NCBI RefSeq assembly: GCF_002754475.1
Contig: NZ_PEFL01000001.1
Coordinates: 2,666,001-2,730,000 of the forward strand
Length of the DNA: 64,000 nucleotides
Direction of reading: 5' to 3'
Source of the DNA: Comamonas sp. 26
Lineage (GTDB): Bacteria; Pseudomonadota; Gammaproteobacteria; Burkholderiales; Burkholderiaceae_C
The first letter of the stretch is position 1, and each line of letters opens with the position of its first letter. Shown in pieces: positions 42,642 to 49,597 of the stretch. The notes under the pieces are model-generated. The model searched no databases. It was given only the letters and a program-made list of their open reading frames with translations, and was not told the origin of the DNA. The position numbers and the translations under genes are program-made.

Positions 42642-43841
42642 ATGTTCGCGAACAGTGACTACTTGATTCTCATGCCGTCGCTGGCAATGCTAGCTCTGGC
42701 GTCAGTGTTGATCCTTGCTTGGTTGATTCAACGTTCTCAGAGTTTTTTGCTATGGCAATCATGCGCATATTCACTGACTGCACTTTCACTCGGAGCACAA
42801 AGCATATTCCCCCTGGAAGTCCTCAATCACTACGCTCTAGTCATTGGCTGTTTCTACTTGCTTGGAGCATGGTGTCTTGCAAACAGCTGGGCTGAAAGAT
42901 GGAAGGTATCAGCCCAACGGAATGCAGCATTAATTATTGCCATCGTCACGCTAGCTAACCTACATTACTTCAGCAGTATCGAACAAAACGTTTGGGCACG
43001 AGTAAGCTCTTTTAGCATTGGCTCTGGCCTAGTCTTGCTGCTCCCGATCTTAAAGGTCAGAGCAAAGAAAACCTCATTTGATTGGCTTGATAGGTCGCTG
43101 CTATGGCTAAGCATCATCTTCACGGCCTATACCTTCACTCGCCCCGTTTTGATATGGCTACTCGGATACACGGATCTTAGGTCGCTTCCAAAGTCGCCGT
43201 ATTGGCTCTTGACGCTAATGAGCGTTCTGAGCTTCTCAATCCTTTTTACAGTGGTGATGATCTTCATTGCAATCAATGAAATCATCTGCAAGCTGCGCGA
43301 AGAACGCGATCATGATGCATTGACAAAAATTCTGAACCGCCGAGCTTTTCAAGAACATGCCCAGAAGCGTCTTGCTGACAGACGGCTTTATCCAATTTCA
43401 GTTCTGAGCTGTGATATGGATCACTTCAAACGCATTAACGACACTTGGGGCCACGAGCGTGGCGATCAGGTGCTACAACTTGCTTCGGCGACTCTTCAAA
43501 AGAATGTCCGAGAGCACGATTTGGTCGCACGGTTTGGCGGTGAAGAATTTGTGCTTTTATTGATCGACACAACTCTGCGAGATGCAGAACTAATTGCCCT
43601 GCGAATCCAGCGTGACCTCGGCTCAAATAATACAGTTCTTCCATCCGGTCCAAAACTGACTATGAGCTTTGGGATTTCACCGGTCACCAACCCTCTCCAG
43701 CTGGAACAAGCCATAAAAGAAGCCGATCAACTCCTTTACCAAGCGAAAAATGCTGGCCGTGATCGAGTGCATGTATCTGGAGTGACCTATCCAGACATCT
43801 TCATTGACAGCCCCCGCCAGCCAGATGCAGTTGCAGCCTGA
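42642..43841 (+). CDS. Membrane diguanylate cyclase (GGDEF)
   Basis: Makes cyclic di-GMP. The 399 residues comprise about six membrane helices (residues 1-215, a MASE-like sensor without a family I can name) and a GGDEF domain. Visible motifs are DALTKILNRRAF, CDMDHFKRINDTWGHERGD, the active site GGEEF and, five residues before it, an RxxD inhibitory site (REHD). The domain therefore looks active and product-inhibited. The ATG at 42,642 follows an AGGAGG somewhat far upstream; a TTG at 42,570 is possible. AT-rich codon use differs from core genes: phage-borne cargo. Confidence 0.88.
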   Translation: MFANSDYLILMPSLAMLALASVLILAWLIQRSQSFLLWQSCAYSLTALSLGAQSIFPLEVLNHYALVIGCFYLLGAWCLANSWAERWKVSAQRNAALIIAIVTLANLHYFSSIEQNVWARVSSFSIGSGLVLLLPILKVRAKKTSFDWLDRSLLWLSIIFTAYTFTRPVLIWLLGYTDLRSLPKSPYWLLTLMSVLSFSILFTVVMIFIAINEIICKLREERDHDALTKILNRRAFQEHAQKRLADRRLYPISVLSCDMDHFKRINDTWGHERGDQVLQLASATLQKNVREHDLVARFGGEEFVLLLIDTTLRDAELIALRIQRDLGSNNTVLPSGPKLTMSFGISPVTNPLQLEQAIKEADQLLYQAKNAGRDRVHVSGVTYPDIFIDSPRQPDAVAA

Positions 43842-43897
43842 TATGCCTCAGCGCTATATGAATCCCTCGTAGCGAGGTTTTCACCTTACCCCTTACG

Positions 43898-43934
43898 GCC
43901 CGCCACTGAGCGGGCTTTTGCTTTCTGGAGCCCT
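43898..43934 (+). promoter_or_regulatory. Stem-loop/RBS leader
   Basis: GCCCGC-CACTGA-GCGGGC stem and loop, TTTTGCTTTCT, GGAGCCCT and ATG (43,935). Near-identical to the copy at 44,646. Confidence 0.7.
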
Positions 43935-44021
43935 ATGCTTACCAAGATAGACATGAATGCCAGCTGCGCAAATTTACACAGCGGCAATGCCCTCTTTACA
44001 GTTTCGGCGTATCGTGAATGA
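43935..44021 (+). CDS. Truncated early phage mini-protein (28 residues)
   Basis: Begins MLTKIDMNASCANLHSGNAL and stops at AYRE. The start is perfect, but the product looks like the front of a longer protein cut by the cargo gene that follows. The same leader reappears at 44,646 with no start codon behind it. Confidence 0.45.
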   Translation: MLTKIDMNASCANLHSGNALFTVSAYRE

Positions 44022-44082
44022 CATCGATGGAGCGTTCTTCGCTGCGTTGGAGAGCGCGATTCGGTGGACGAGGAGCGCGAAC

Positions 44083-44613
44083 ATGTCTGTATCTTCTTCA
44101 CGCTGGCTGCTCGCTGGCGCACTTCTCCTGGCCGGCTCGGGTCCGGCCCTTGCGCAACATGGCGGCCATGGCGGTCATGAAGGTGGCTTCTCCCATGGTG
44201 GTGCGGCCTACGGTGGTCATTTTGGCGGCGGAGCAGCCCTTGGCAGGGGAGACCATCGTATGGATTCTGGCCGATGGGCATACCGGCCGGGTAACGACGT
44301 TCACGGCTTCAGCCGACCAGACTTTGCACGCTGGAGCGGTGGCCGCTGGAGCCAGACTTGCTGGGGCGGGCGCTGCGGTTGGTGGTGGGCTACCGGAGGC
44401 TTAGGGTATTTCTATGCTGCGCCGGTATATCCATATCCGCTGGTGGTGTCCCCCATTACGTACGCGGTGCCAATCTACGACTCGGGCGTAACCGGCCCAG
44501 TGCCTCAACCGAACTTTTCGTATTACTGCGACAACCCACAGGGCTATTACCCCGAAGCTCAGCAATGCAATACGCCATGGCAAGAGTTCAGAACGCCAGC
44601 GGATAGTCAGTGA
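44083..44613 (+). CDS. Exported Gly/His-rich protein
   Basis: 176 residues. Signal peptide MSVSSSRWLLAGALLLAGSG with cleavage after ALA. A Gly/His-rich stretch (HGGHGGHEGG), a Trp/Gly-rich middle with paired Cys, and the C-terminal pattern YYCDNPQGYYPEAQQC followed by W. That pattern is common in exported betaproteobacterial proteins of unknown function. AGGAG precedes the ATG. It is flanked by two nearly identical stem-loop leaders and looks like a bacterial gene inserted into the phage region. Confidence 0.8.
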   Translation: MSVSSSRWLLAGALLLAGSGPALAQHGGHGGHEGGFSHGGAAYGGHFGGGAALGRGDHRMDSGRWAYRPGNDVHGFSRPDFARWSGGRWSQTCWGGRCGWWWATGGLGYFYAAPVYPYPLVVSPITYAVPIYDSGVTGPVPQPNFSYYCDNPQGYYPEAQQCNTPWQEFRTPADSQ

Positions 44614-44645
44614 ACCTGTGCGGCTTCCGTTTAATCTTCCATCAT

Positions 44646-44679
44646 GCCCGCCACTGAGCGGGCTTTTTGCTTTCTGGAG
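44646..44679 (+). promoter_or_regulatory. Orphan stem-loop/RBS leader
   Basis: GCCCGC-CACTGA-GCGGGC, TTTTTGCTTTCT, GGAG as at 43,898, but no start codon follows. The gene it served appears lost. Confidence 0.6.
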
Positions 44680-44705
44680 CACAGCGCCCCTCTCAAAAGG
44701 CCGAC

Positions 44706-44789
44706 TCAGAGCATAGATAGCCTATACCAAGCGTACAAGGCAGCAAGCGCTATCAGTTGTAAACCAAAGAAATCTGCGATGTAAGGCAT
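44706..44789 (-). CDS. Very small membrane protein (27 residues)
   Basis: Begins MPYIADFFGLQLIALAALYA and ends YRLSML: one membrane helix. AAGGAG lies 8 bases before the ATG, which supports expression. Opposite in direction to the early genes. Confidence 0.5.
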   Translation of the reverse strand: MPYIADFFGLQLIALAALYAWYRLSML

Positions 44790-44901
44790 TTGAATCTCCT
44801 TTACGCGTGGCTGGTTCCGCAGAGTCCGTTTTATTGCACCGGTGTAAAGCGACGATTCCTGCTTCGTAAACCTTTTGCAGACGCCACACAACCAACACAC
44901 C

Positions 44902-44940
44902 AGCCCGCCGCCGCAGGCTTTTCTCATTCTGGGAGCCAAT
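44902..44940 (+). promoter_or_regulatory. Stem-loop/RBS leader, weaker stem
   Basis: AGCC...GGCT stem with GC-rich loop, TTTTCTCATTCT, GGGAGCCAAT and ATG (44,941). Confidence 0.5.
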
Positions 44941-45501
44941 ATGCAAAACAAAGCAAGCCAGCCACTTATTGAAACGTTGCCAATGACACTTGGAGTGCCC
45001 TACACGGACGATCCGAGCGCGCCGCTGAATATCGAGATTCCACTGCAAGTTGCGCTACCAGATGGTCAGACGCTATATGCAGCTGTTGCCCTAGGCAGCC
45101 TGCCTTTTCATGGCCAGCAGCAAATCGTTGAGCGCATCGTCGCTGCTTGGAACGCGTTTACTGGTGTGGGTACCTCCAACATTGCGCCACCCCGCCAATG
45201 CCTGCACCAGATCCAGGAGCCGCCCACAAAGACAGAGGCGCTTGCGCACTACAGTCAACAGGCAATTCTCGCCATGGGTGAAGCAGCGCACGCAGCAGTG
45301 GCAGTGGCAGTGGCAGTGCCAACTATTGATGCCTTGCGTGAAGCAGAAGCAGCGCTGGAAGTCGCAATTGCACGAATCCTGAAGGCAAGTCCAGGCCACG
45401 CCATCAGTGTGACCAGTGAAGCCAAAGCGCTTGTTGCCGTACGTGCCGCGCTTGCCACCACCCCGGCAGCTCAGCAGAAACAAGGGGGCGAGCATGTCTA
45501 A
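44941..45501 (+). CDS. Phage early protein of unknown function
   Basis: 186 residues. The N-terminal part (IPLQVALPDGQTLYAAVALG) looks like a beta domain; the rest is helical and Ala-rich, with a short Ala-Val run (AVAVAVAV) from a GCAGTG microsatellite at 45,294-45,318. No family recognised. The ATG at 44,941 directly follows the stem-loop leader; the upstream extension is rejected. Its stop overlaps the next start by 8 bases. Confidence 0.65.
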   Translation: MQNKASQPLIETLPMTLGVPYTDDPSAPLNIEIPLQVALPDGQTLYAAVALGSLPFHGQQQIVERIVAAWNAFTGVGTSNIAPPRQCLHQIQEPPTKTEALAHYSQQAILAMGEAAHAAVAVAVAVPTIDALREAEAALEVAIARILKASPGHAISVTSEAKALVAVRAALATTPAAQQKQGGEHV

Positions 45502-45652
45502 GCGAATGGCAGGAAAGCGCTGGTTTGAAGCATTGGGGCGTAGCCATGCCAAGTACGCACACCTTTCACGCATCACCCAACGCGATTGGCCTCAATGGGC
45601 ACGCATCGCATACGCACGCGGTGTTCTATTTCAAACATGGCGCCGCGCGTGA
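45494..45652 (+). CDS. Small basic phage protein (52 residues)
   Basis: Begins MSKRMAGKRWFEALGRSHAK; strongly basic with several Trp, likely nucleic-acid binding. Overlaps the upstream gene and follows GGGGGCGAGC at its end. Family unknown. Confidence 0.55.
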   Translation: MSKRMAGKRWFEALGRSHAKYAHLSRITQRDWPQWARIAYARGVLFQTWRRA

Positions 45653-45680
45653 AGACAATCAAAAACAGCACAACCCCGAG

Positions 45681-45719
45681 CCCCGCCACTGAGCGGGGTT
45701 CTGCTTTTTGGGAGATCTC
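45681..45719 (+). promoter_or_regulatory. Stem-loop/RBS leader with compensatory change
   Basis: CCCCGC-CACTGA-GCGGGG: the same loop as at 43,898 and 44,646, but the first pair G-C is swapped to C-G, keeping the stem. Followed by TTCTGCTTTTT, GGGAGATCTC and ATG (45,720). Confidence 0.7.
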
Positions 45720-45923
45720 ATGGCGACCAGCACCAGCACCGTGGACCTGCCAGAAGACAAGGCTTACCTCAATCACCACTTCAACTGCCCCTATTGCATA
45801 TCAGCGGGCGCAACGCCTGGAAAGCAGGAGCGGTGCCCGGAGGGGCTGCAACTTTGGCAGGCCTACCGCCTCGCTACGACTCCGCAAGAAAACAAACAAC
45901 CTCGCAAGAGGCTTTACAAATGA
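45720..45923 (+). CDS. Small phage protein with a possible zinc site (67 residues)
   Basis: Begins MATSTSTVDLPEDKAYLNHH. HHFNCPYCISAG followed by ERCPEGLQLW gives three Cys and neighbouring His that could bind zinc. Similar short His/Cys proteins occur near integrases in integrative elements; I cannot name a family. Confidence 0.6.
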   Translation: MATSTSTVDLPEDKAYLNHHFNCPYCISAGATPGKQERCPEGLQLWQAYRLATTPQENKQPRKRLYK

Positions 45924-45933
45924 TTGGATGGAT

Positions 45934-46152
45934 ATGAGTCTCTATCTCTCCCCTCAGGAGGTTGACGATCTGTGCACGCCGCTAACCCAGCGCGCAGCAC
46001 AGAAGCGATTCATTGAGAAAGTGCTTGGTATCCCGGTGGCCGGCCGCCGCCCAGACGGCGTGCCTATCGTTGGAAGAGCAGTGGCAGAGGAGCGCCTGAA
46101 GCAAAAGCAAGCCACGGAAGCTCAGTCACGTGGATTTAACTGGAGAAAGTAA
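45934..46152 (+). CDS. DUF4224 protein next to the integrase
   Basis: 72 residues (MSLYLSPQEVDDLCTPLTQR, then AAQKRFIEKVLGIP and the DGVPIVGR strand). DUF4224 proteins are winged-helix-like and sit directly before phage integrases, so a role as excisionase or directionality factor is suspected. Its stop overlaps the integrase start by one base (TAATG). A start six bases upstream (45,928) is also possible. Confidence 0.82.
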   Translation: MSLYLSPQEVDDLCTPLTQRAAQKRFIEKVLGIPVAGRRPDGVPIVGRAVAEERLKQKQATEAQSRGFNWRK

Positions 46153-47189
46153 TGGGACGCAGACGCGAACGAGCATCCGGCTTTGGCCTCCTGCCGAGAA
46201 TGGAGGCTCGCCCTCGCAAAGATGGGAAGGTAACGTACCGCTATCACCCAATGGGTGGCAAACCGATCAACCTCGGCACTGATCGTGACGAGGCTGTGCG
46301 CCAAGTCCTCGGAGTCAATGCACAAGCATCGAGCCAAGGTACTGTGCGCGCACTGTGGGACCTTTATCAGCAGACCCCGAAATGGGCGGAACTCAAAGAG
46401 CGCACAAAGAGCGACTACCAAGCCTATAGCGTCAAGCTGCTGGAGGTGATGGGCGACGTGCCCGCCGGGGTCATTCGCCCAACCGACATTGCGCGTTATC
46501 TGCGAGTCGAGCGCGCCGAGGCTCCCGTGCGTGGCAATCGGGAGATCGCTCTGCTCTCAAATCTCATGAATGTCGCCATTGAGCGTGGAGAAATTGATAG
46601 CAACCCATGCAAGCAGGTTAAGAAAAATTCAGAGAAAGCACGAACTGAAGCACCAGAGCCCGAAGAGCTGCGCTCCTACCTTGATTGGTTGTTTCGTGGT
46701 GGACCCGCTAGGCGTATGCTGGCCCTTATGGCTGAGTTCGCCGCTCTCGCTGGTTCGCGCCGCGCTGAATTTCTGGAACTACAAACCCCGCAGATTGATT
46801 TGCAAGGCGACGTGATTCGTCTGATGCGCGCGAAACAACACGGCGGCAGCAAAAAGGCTGAGAGCATCACCATGGGACCTGCGATGCGCAACTTGGCTGT
46901 GCGCCTGCTTGGCTTGCCTCGCCCAGAAACCTCACTGCATGTGTTCATCAATCAGCAAGGCAATCCGCTGACTGAATCGGGCTTCACTTCTGGTTGGCAG
47001 CGGGCTATGGTTGATGCGCTGGAGGAAGGTGTAATTCAGCGCCGATTCACATTCCATGATCTTCGGGCGTACTACACGACACAGCACAAAGAGCAGTACG
47101 GAGCGCTACCCGAATTGCACGCCAGTACTGCAACAACTGCACGGGTCTACGACCGCTCAAAGATCGCAAAGCGAAACTCTTTGGGGTGA
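46152..47189 (+). CDS. int: Tyrosine recombinase (phage integrase)
   Basis: 345 residues. N-terminal arm-binding region with basic start MGRRRERASGFGLLPRMEAR, a core-binding SAM-like domain (about 60-165) and a catalytic domain with Arg in LAGSRRAEFLEL, the His-x-x-Arg in FTFHDLRAYYTT and the nucleophile Tyr in ARVYDRS. The segment between HDLRA and the Tyr is shorter than usual and lacks a clear GH second box, so activity is not certain. It catalyses integration at the tRNA-Lys 3' end 70 bases downstream. Confidence 0.9.
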   Translation: MGRRRERASGFGLLPRMEARPRKDGKVTYRYHPMGGKPINLGTDRDEAVRQVLGVNAQASSQGTVRALWDLYQQTPKWAELKERTKSDYQAYSVKLLEVMGDVPAGVIRPTDIARYLRVERAEAPVRGNREIALLSNLMNVAIERGEIDSNPCKQVKKNSEKARTEAPEPEELRSYLDWLFRGGPARRMLALMAEFAALAGSRRAEFLELQTPQIDLQGDVIRLMRAKQHGGSKKAESITMGPAMRNLAVRLLGLPRPETSLHVFINQQGNPLTESGFTSGWQRAMVDALEEGVIQRRFTFHDLRAYYTTQHKEQYGALPELHASTATTARVYDRSKIAKRNSLG

Positions 47190-47191
47190 TG

Positions 47192-47205
47192 AATATTCCC
47201 ACGGC
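47192..47205. promoter_or_regulatory. Candidate integrase arm-type site, right end
   Basis: AATATTCCCACGGC, shared with the left end (23,596-23,606 inverted and 23,649-23,660). It also forms a small hairpin ATTCCCACGGCGGGAAT. Confidence 0.45.
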
Positions 47206-47222
47206 GGGAATAAAACAGAAAA

Positions 47223-47251
47223 GCCGCTACAACTTTAATAGCTGTAGCGGC
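47223..47251. terminator. Element-borne hairpin after the tRNA and the integrase
   Basis: GCCGCTACA/TGTAGCGGC stem with loop ACTTTAATAGC. It lies 11 bases beyond the tRNA 3' end and 33 bases after the integrase stop, so it can end both converging transcripts. It mimics the native hairpin at 23,473-23,501. Confidence 0.6.
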
Positions 47252-47261
47252 TTGCTGATCT

Positions 47262-47337
47262 TGGTGGGTCCTACGAGATTCGAACTCGTGACCAACGGAT
47301 TAAAAGTCCGCTGCTCTACCGGCTGAGCTAAAGACCC
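47262..47337 (-). tRNA. tRNA-Lys (anticodon TTT)
   Basis: 76 bases with encoded CCA. Acceptor GGGTCTT pairs with AGGACCC; the D arm is TAGCTCAGCCGGTAGAGCA; the anticodon loop CTTTTAA gives TTT; the T arm is CACGAGTTCGAATCTCGT-like. It is intact because the element restores its 3' half. It is the integration target: the last 49 bases are the right att copy. Confidence 0.95.
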
Positions 47338-47424
47338 CTCCGCACCTCAAAAGCAATGTTTGCTTATTCAGTGGAATGACGTTATTGTAATCTACTTTTC
47401 CTGTCTCTCAGGAAAGTGACCCAA

Positions 47425-48246
47425 TTAATTGGATTTGCGTGCTAATTGGTCCAGAACCCAGCCTGCTGCGCACTGGCCGAACGTCGCGGTCACAGCCACT
47501 ACCGAGCCATAGCCGTGGCAGTTCAAGCTACCGTCACCCTCAATGGCGCAAGAGGCATCAGGCGGCGCAACCGCTTCGCGGCTGAACACACAGGTCACCC
47601 CCATACGCTTGCCATCTTTAGGCGCGCCATGCTGCTTGCGCAAGCGATAACGCAGTTGTGAGAGGAGCGGATCATGCGTGGTGGCACTGAGGTCAGCAAT
47701 ATCCACCAAATGCGCAAGTCGCTTGCCGCCCGCCGCACCCACAGCAATAAAGCATTGCTTGATCTTGCGGGCATGGGCTGCCATCTCAGTCTTTGCTTTG
47801 ACTTGATCACAGGCATCAATCACGGCATCCGCATCTGCGGGCAGCAACTGCAGCCAGTTCTCGGGCTCCACAAAATCATCAATGCAAACCACCTGACAAG
47901 CAGGATTGATCAAAGCAATGCGATCGCGCATGGCCTCGATCTTGGCCTGCCCCACAGTATTGGTCAGCGCATGAATCTGGCGGTTGATATTGGATTCAGC
48001 CACATGATCCATATCAATCAGAGTCAAACGACCCACACCGCTGCGCGCAAGCGCTTCAGCCGTCCACGAACCTACGCCACCAATACCGACCACTACCACG
48101 TGGGCTGCACGAATGTGGGCTGCACCCTTGACGCCGTACAAACGCTCTAGCCCGCCAAAGCGGCGCTGCTGATCTACGTCGTCCGTTAAAAAAACAGCGC
48201 CGGACTGAGGCGCTGTTTCCGCTTGAGACTGCGAATGATCGGCCAT
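47425..48246 (-). CDS. tcdA: tRNA threonylcarbamoyladenosine dehydratase TcdA
   Basis: An E1-like enzyme that cyclises t6A to ct6A at position 37 of ANN-decoding tRNAs. 273 residues with the nucleotide-binding GIGGVGSWTAEALARSG, the TLIDMDHVAESNINRQ segment and the late SREAVAPPDASCA...GSLNCHGYGSVV part. The ATG at 48,246 overlaps the cpoB stop by one base; the GTG one codon upstream is an alternative. Confidence 0.93.
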   Translation of the reverse strand: MADHSQSQAETAPQSGAVFLTDDVDQQRRFGGLERLYGVKGAAHIRAAHVVVVGIGGVGSWTAEALARSGVGRLTLIDMDHVAESNINRQIHALTNTVGQAKIEAMRDRIALINPACQVVCIDDFVEPENWLQLLPADADAVIDACDQVKAKTEMAAHARKIKQCFIAVGAAGGKRLAHLVDIADLSATTHDPLLSQLRYRLRKQHGAPKDGKRMGVTCVFSREAVAPPDASCAIEGDGSLNCHGYGSVVAVTATFGQCAAGWVLDQLARKSN

Positions 48247-49007
48247 CACTTGAGCGTCGCCAGCTTGGTCTTGGCTATCCCTGCAGCTTCCGAGTTCGGA
48301 TAGGCCTGCAACAGATCTTCAAGCGTCTTACGCGCTGCCTTGGTGTCTTTCAACTCAACCTGGCAGTTGGCGATGGACAGAGCTGCCTCCGGCGCACGCA
48401 CATGCATGGGCGCATTGGTCAAGACTGAGCGAAAGTTGGCAATGGCGTTCTTGTAGTCGCGCGTAGCGTACTGCGAGTTACCCAGCCAGAAGCGCACAGA
48501 AGACGTATAGCCACTCTTGGGCCACTGGCGCAAGAAGGCTGCAAAAGCCTGACCCGCTTCGGAGAACTTGCCCGAACGAAACAAGCCCAGAGCCTGCTCA
48601 AAGTCTTGCTGCTCGCTGCGGTCCGCAGTGAACTCCATGCCATCGACATTCACGCTGATAGGCTCGAACTGGCGCAGGCGCTCATCAAAGCCCTTGGCCA
48701 GTTCCTTTTGTCCGCGTTGCAGCTCGGATGAATCTCGCATCAGCTGCTCGTTCTGACCACGCAGCTTGGCTTGGTCAGCCTTGAGCGCTTCGATCTGCGA
48801 CTGCAGATCAAGCAGACTACGGCGAGTCTGCTCCTGCGATTGCTGCAGGCTGTCGGCGCGCTGGCGCAACTCGATGATGGCGCGGCGCGCCTCGTCATCA
48901 CCAAATAAAGCTGCCTGCGCGCTGATGGCAGAGCTGGCCAGCAGGCCAGCCACCAGCAGTTGCGGCAGCGTTGCGTGACGGAGAGTCAACAAAGCCTGCT
49001 TCATCAT
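48246..49007 (-). CDS. cpoB: Cell division coordinator CpoB (YbgF)
   Basis: A periplasmic protein that links peptidoglycan synthesis with Tol-Pal constriction. 253 residues: signal peptide (cleavage after ISAQA), an N-terminal coiled coil (LRQRADSLQQSQEQTRRSLLD) that trimerises, and a C-terminal TPR domain (QALGLFRSGKFSEAGQAFAA, FWLGNSQYATRDYKNAI). Its ATG overlaps the pal stop by one base. Confidence 0.94.
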   Translation of the reverse strand: MMKQALLTLRHATLPQLLVAGLLASSAISAQAALFGDDEARRAIIELRQRADSLQQSQEQTRRSLLDLQSQIEALKADQAKLRGQNEQLMRDSSELQRGQKELAKGFDERLRQFEPISVNVDGMEFTADRSEQQDFEQALGLFRSGKFSEAGQAFAAFLRQWPKSGYTSSVRFWLGNSQYATRDYKNAIANFRSVLTNAPMHVRAPEAALSIANCQVELKDTKAARKTLEDLLQAYPNSEAAGIAKTKLATLK

Positions 49008-49534
49008 TAACGGTAGTTAATTTCAACGCGACGGTTTTGGGAAAAGGCGCTTTCGTTGTTGCCTTCCACAGCAGGCTTTTCCTTGCCGTAGCTCACGGCT
49101 TCAATTTGAGAGTCATTCACACCCAACAGACCCAGGGAGCGGCGCACAGCTTCTGCACGCTTTTGGCCCAGCGCCAGGTTATATTCACGGCCACCGCGTT
49201 CGTCGGTGTGGCCTTCCAACTGCACCTTGGCAGCAGGGTTGGCCTTGATGAACTTGGCGTGGGATTCAATCTGGGGCTGTGCATCAGCCTTGACAGAGTA
49301 GCTGTCAAAGTCAAAGTACACGATACGGCTGACGCCCTGAGGGCCGGCCTTGGAAGCTGCAGAACCAGTCAGGTCCACGCCGGATACACCGCTTTGGCCT
49401 TGGCCGTTAGCACCAGCGCCTTGGCTGGTGAGCGAGCCGTCCACAGGCTTGTCGTCGAGCTTGACACCCGAGCTGCAACCTGCGACCAGAGCCGTTACGG
49501 CCAAAGCCAAAGAAAGACGTTTGATAGTCAACAT
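49007..49534 (-). CDS. pal: Peptidoglycan-associated lipoprotein Pal
   Basis: An outer-membrane lipoprotein that binds peptidoglycan and TolB. 175 residues: signal plus lipobox (VTALVAGC), a Gly/Ser-rich linker, and an OmpA-like domain with IVYFDFDSYSVKADAQP, LEGHTDERGGREYNLALGQK and the NRRVEINY end. The ATG at 49,534 (MLTIKRLSLALAV) is chosen over an upstream start. Confidence 0.96.
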   Translation of the reverse strand: MLTIKRLSLALAVTALVAGCSSGVKLDDKPVDGSLTSQGAGANGQGQSGVSGVDLTGSAASKAGPQGVSRIVYFDFDSYSVKADAQPQIESHAKFIKANPAAKVQLEGHTDERGGREYNLALGQKRAEAVRRSLGLLGVNDSQIEAVSYGKEKPAVEGNNESAFSQNRRVEINYR

Positions 49535-49597
49535 GAGATTTCTCCGAATAGTCCACAACGGACTTCATCACTAAATAAGGGGAACGAAAACTTCAGA

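Larger units (their letters stand above)
23509..47310. mobile_element. Integrated prophage-like element in tRNA-Lys (about 23.8 kb)
   Basis: Perfect 49-bp direct repeats of the tRNA-Lys 3' part bound the segment. A tyrosine integrase (46,152-47,189) and a DUF4224 protein sit at the end that keeps the intact tRNA. Contents fit a temperate podovirus-like phage that has lost its structural core: S24 repressor, YdaS/Cro-like and Rha-like genes, PLxRFG-type polyvalent protein fragments and early small genes with stem-loop leaders. No terminase, portal, capsid, tail or lysis gene is visible. Cargo includes an ABC-F ATPase, a Tad2-like protein, rdgC and a diguanylate cyclase. Confidence 0.88.

Noticed and set aside
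45294..45318. GCAGTG microsatellite as a possible phase-variation tract
   Set aside because: The repeat unit is six bases, so changes keep the frame, and it encodes only Ala-Val.
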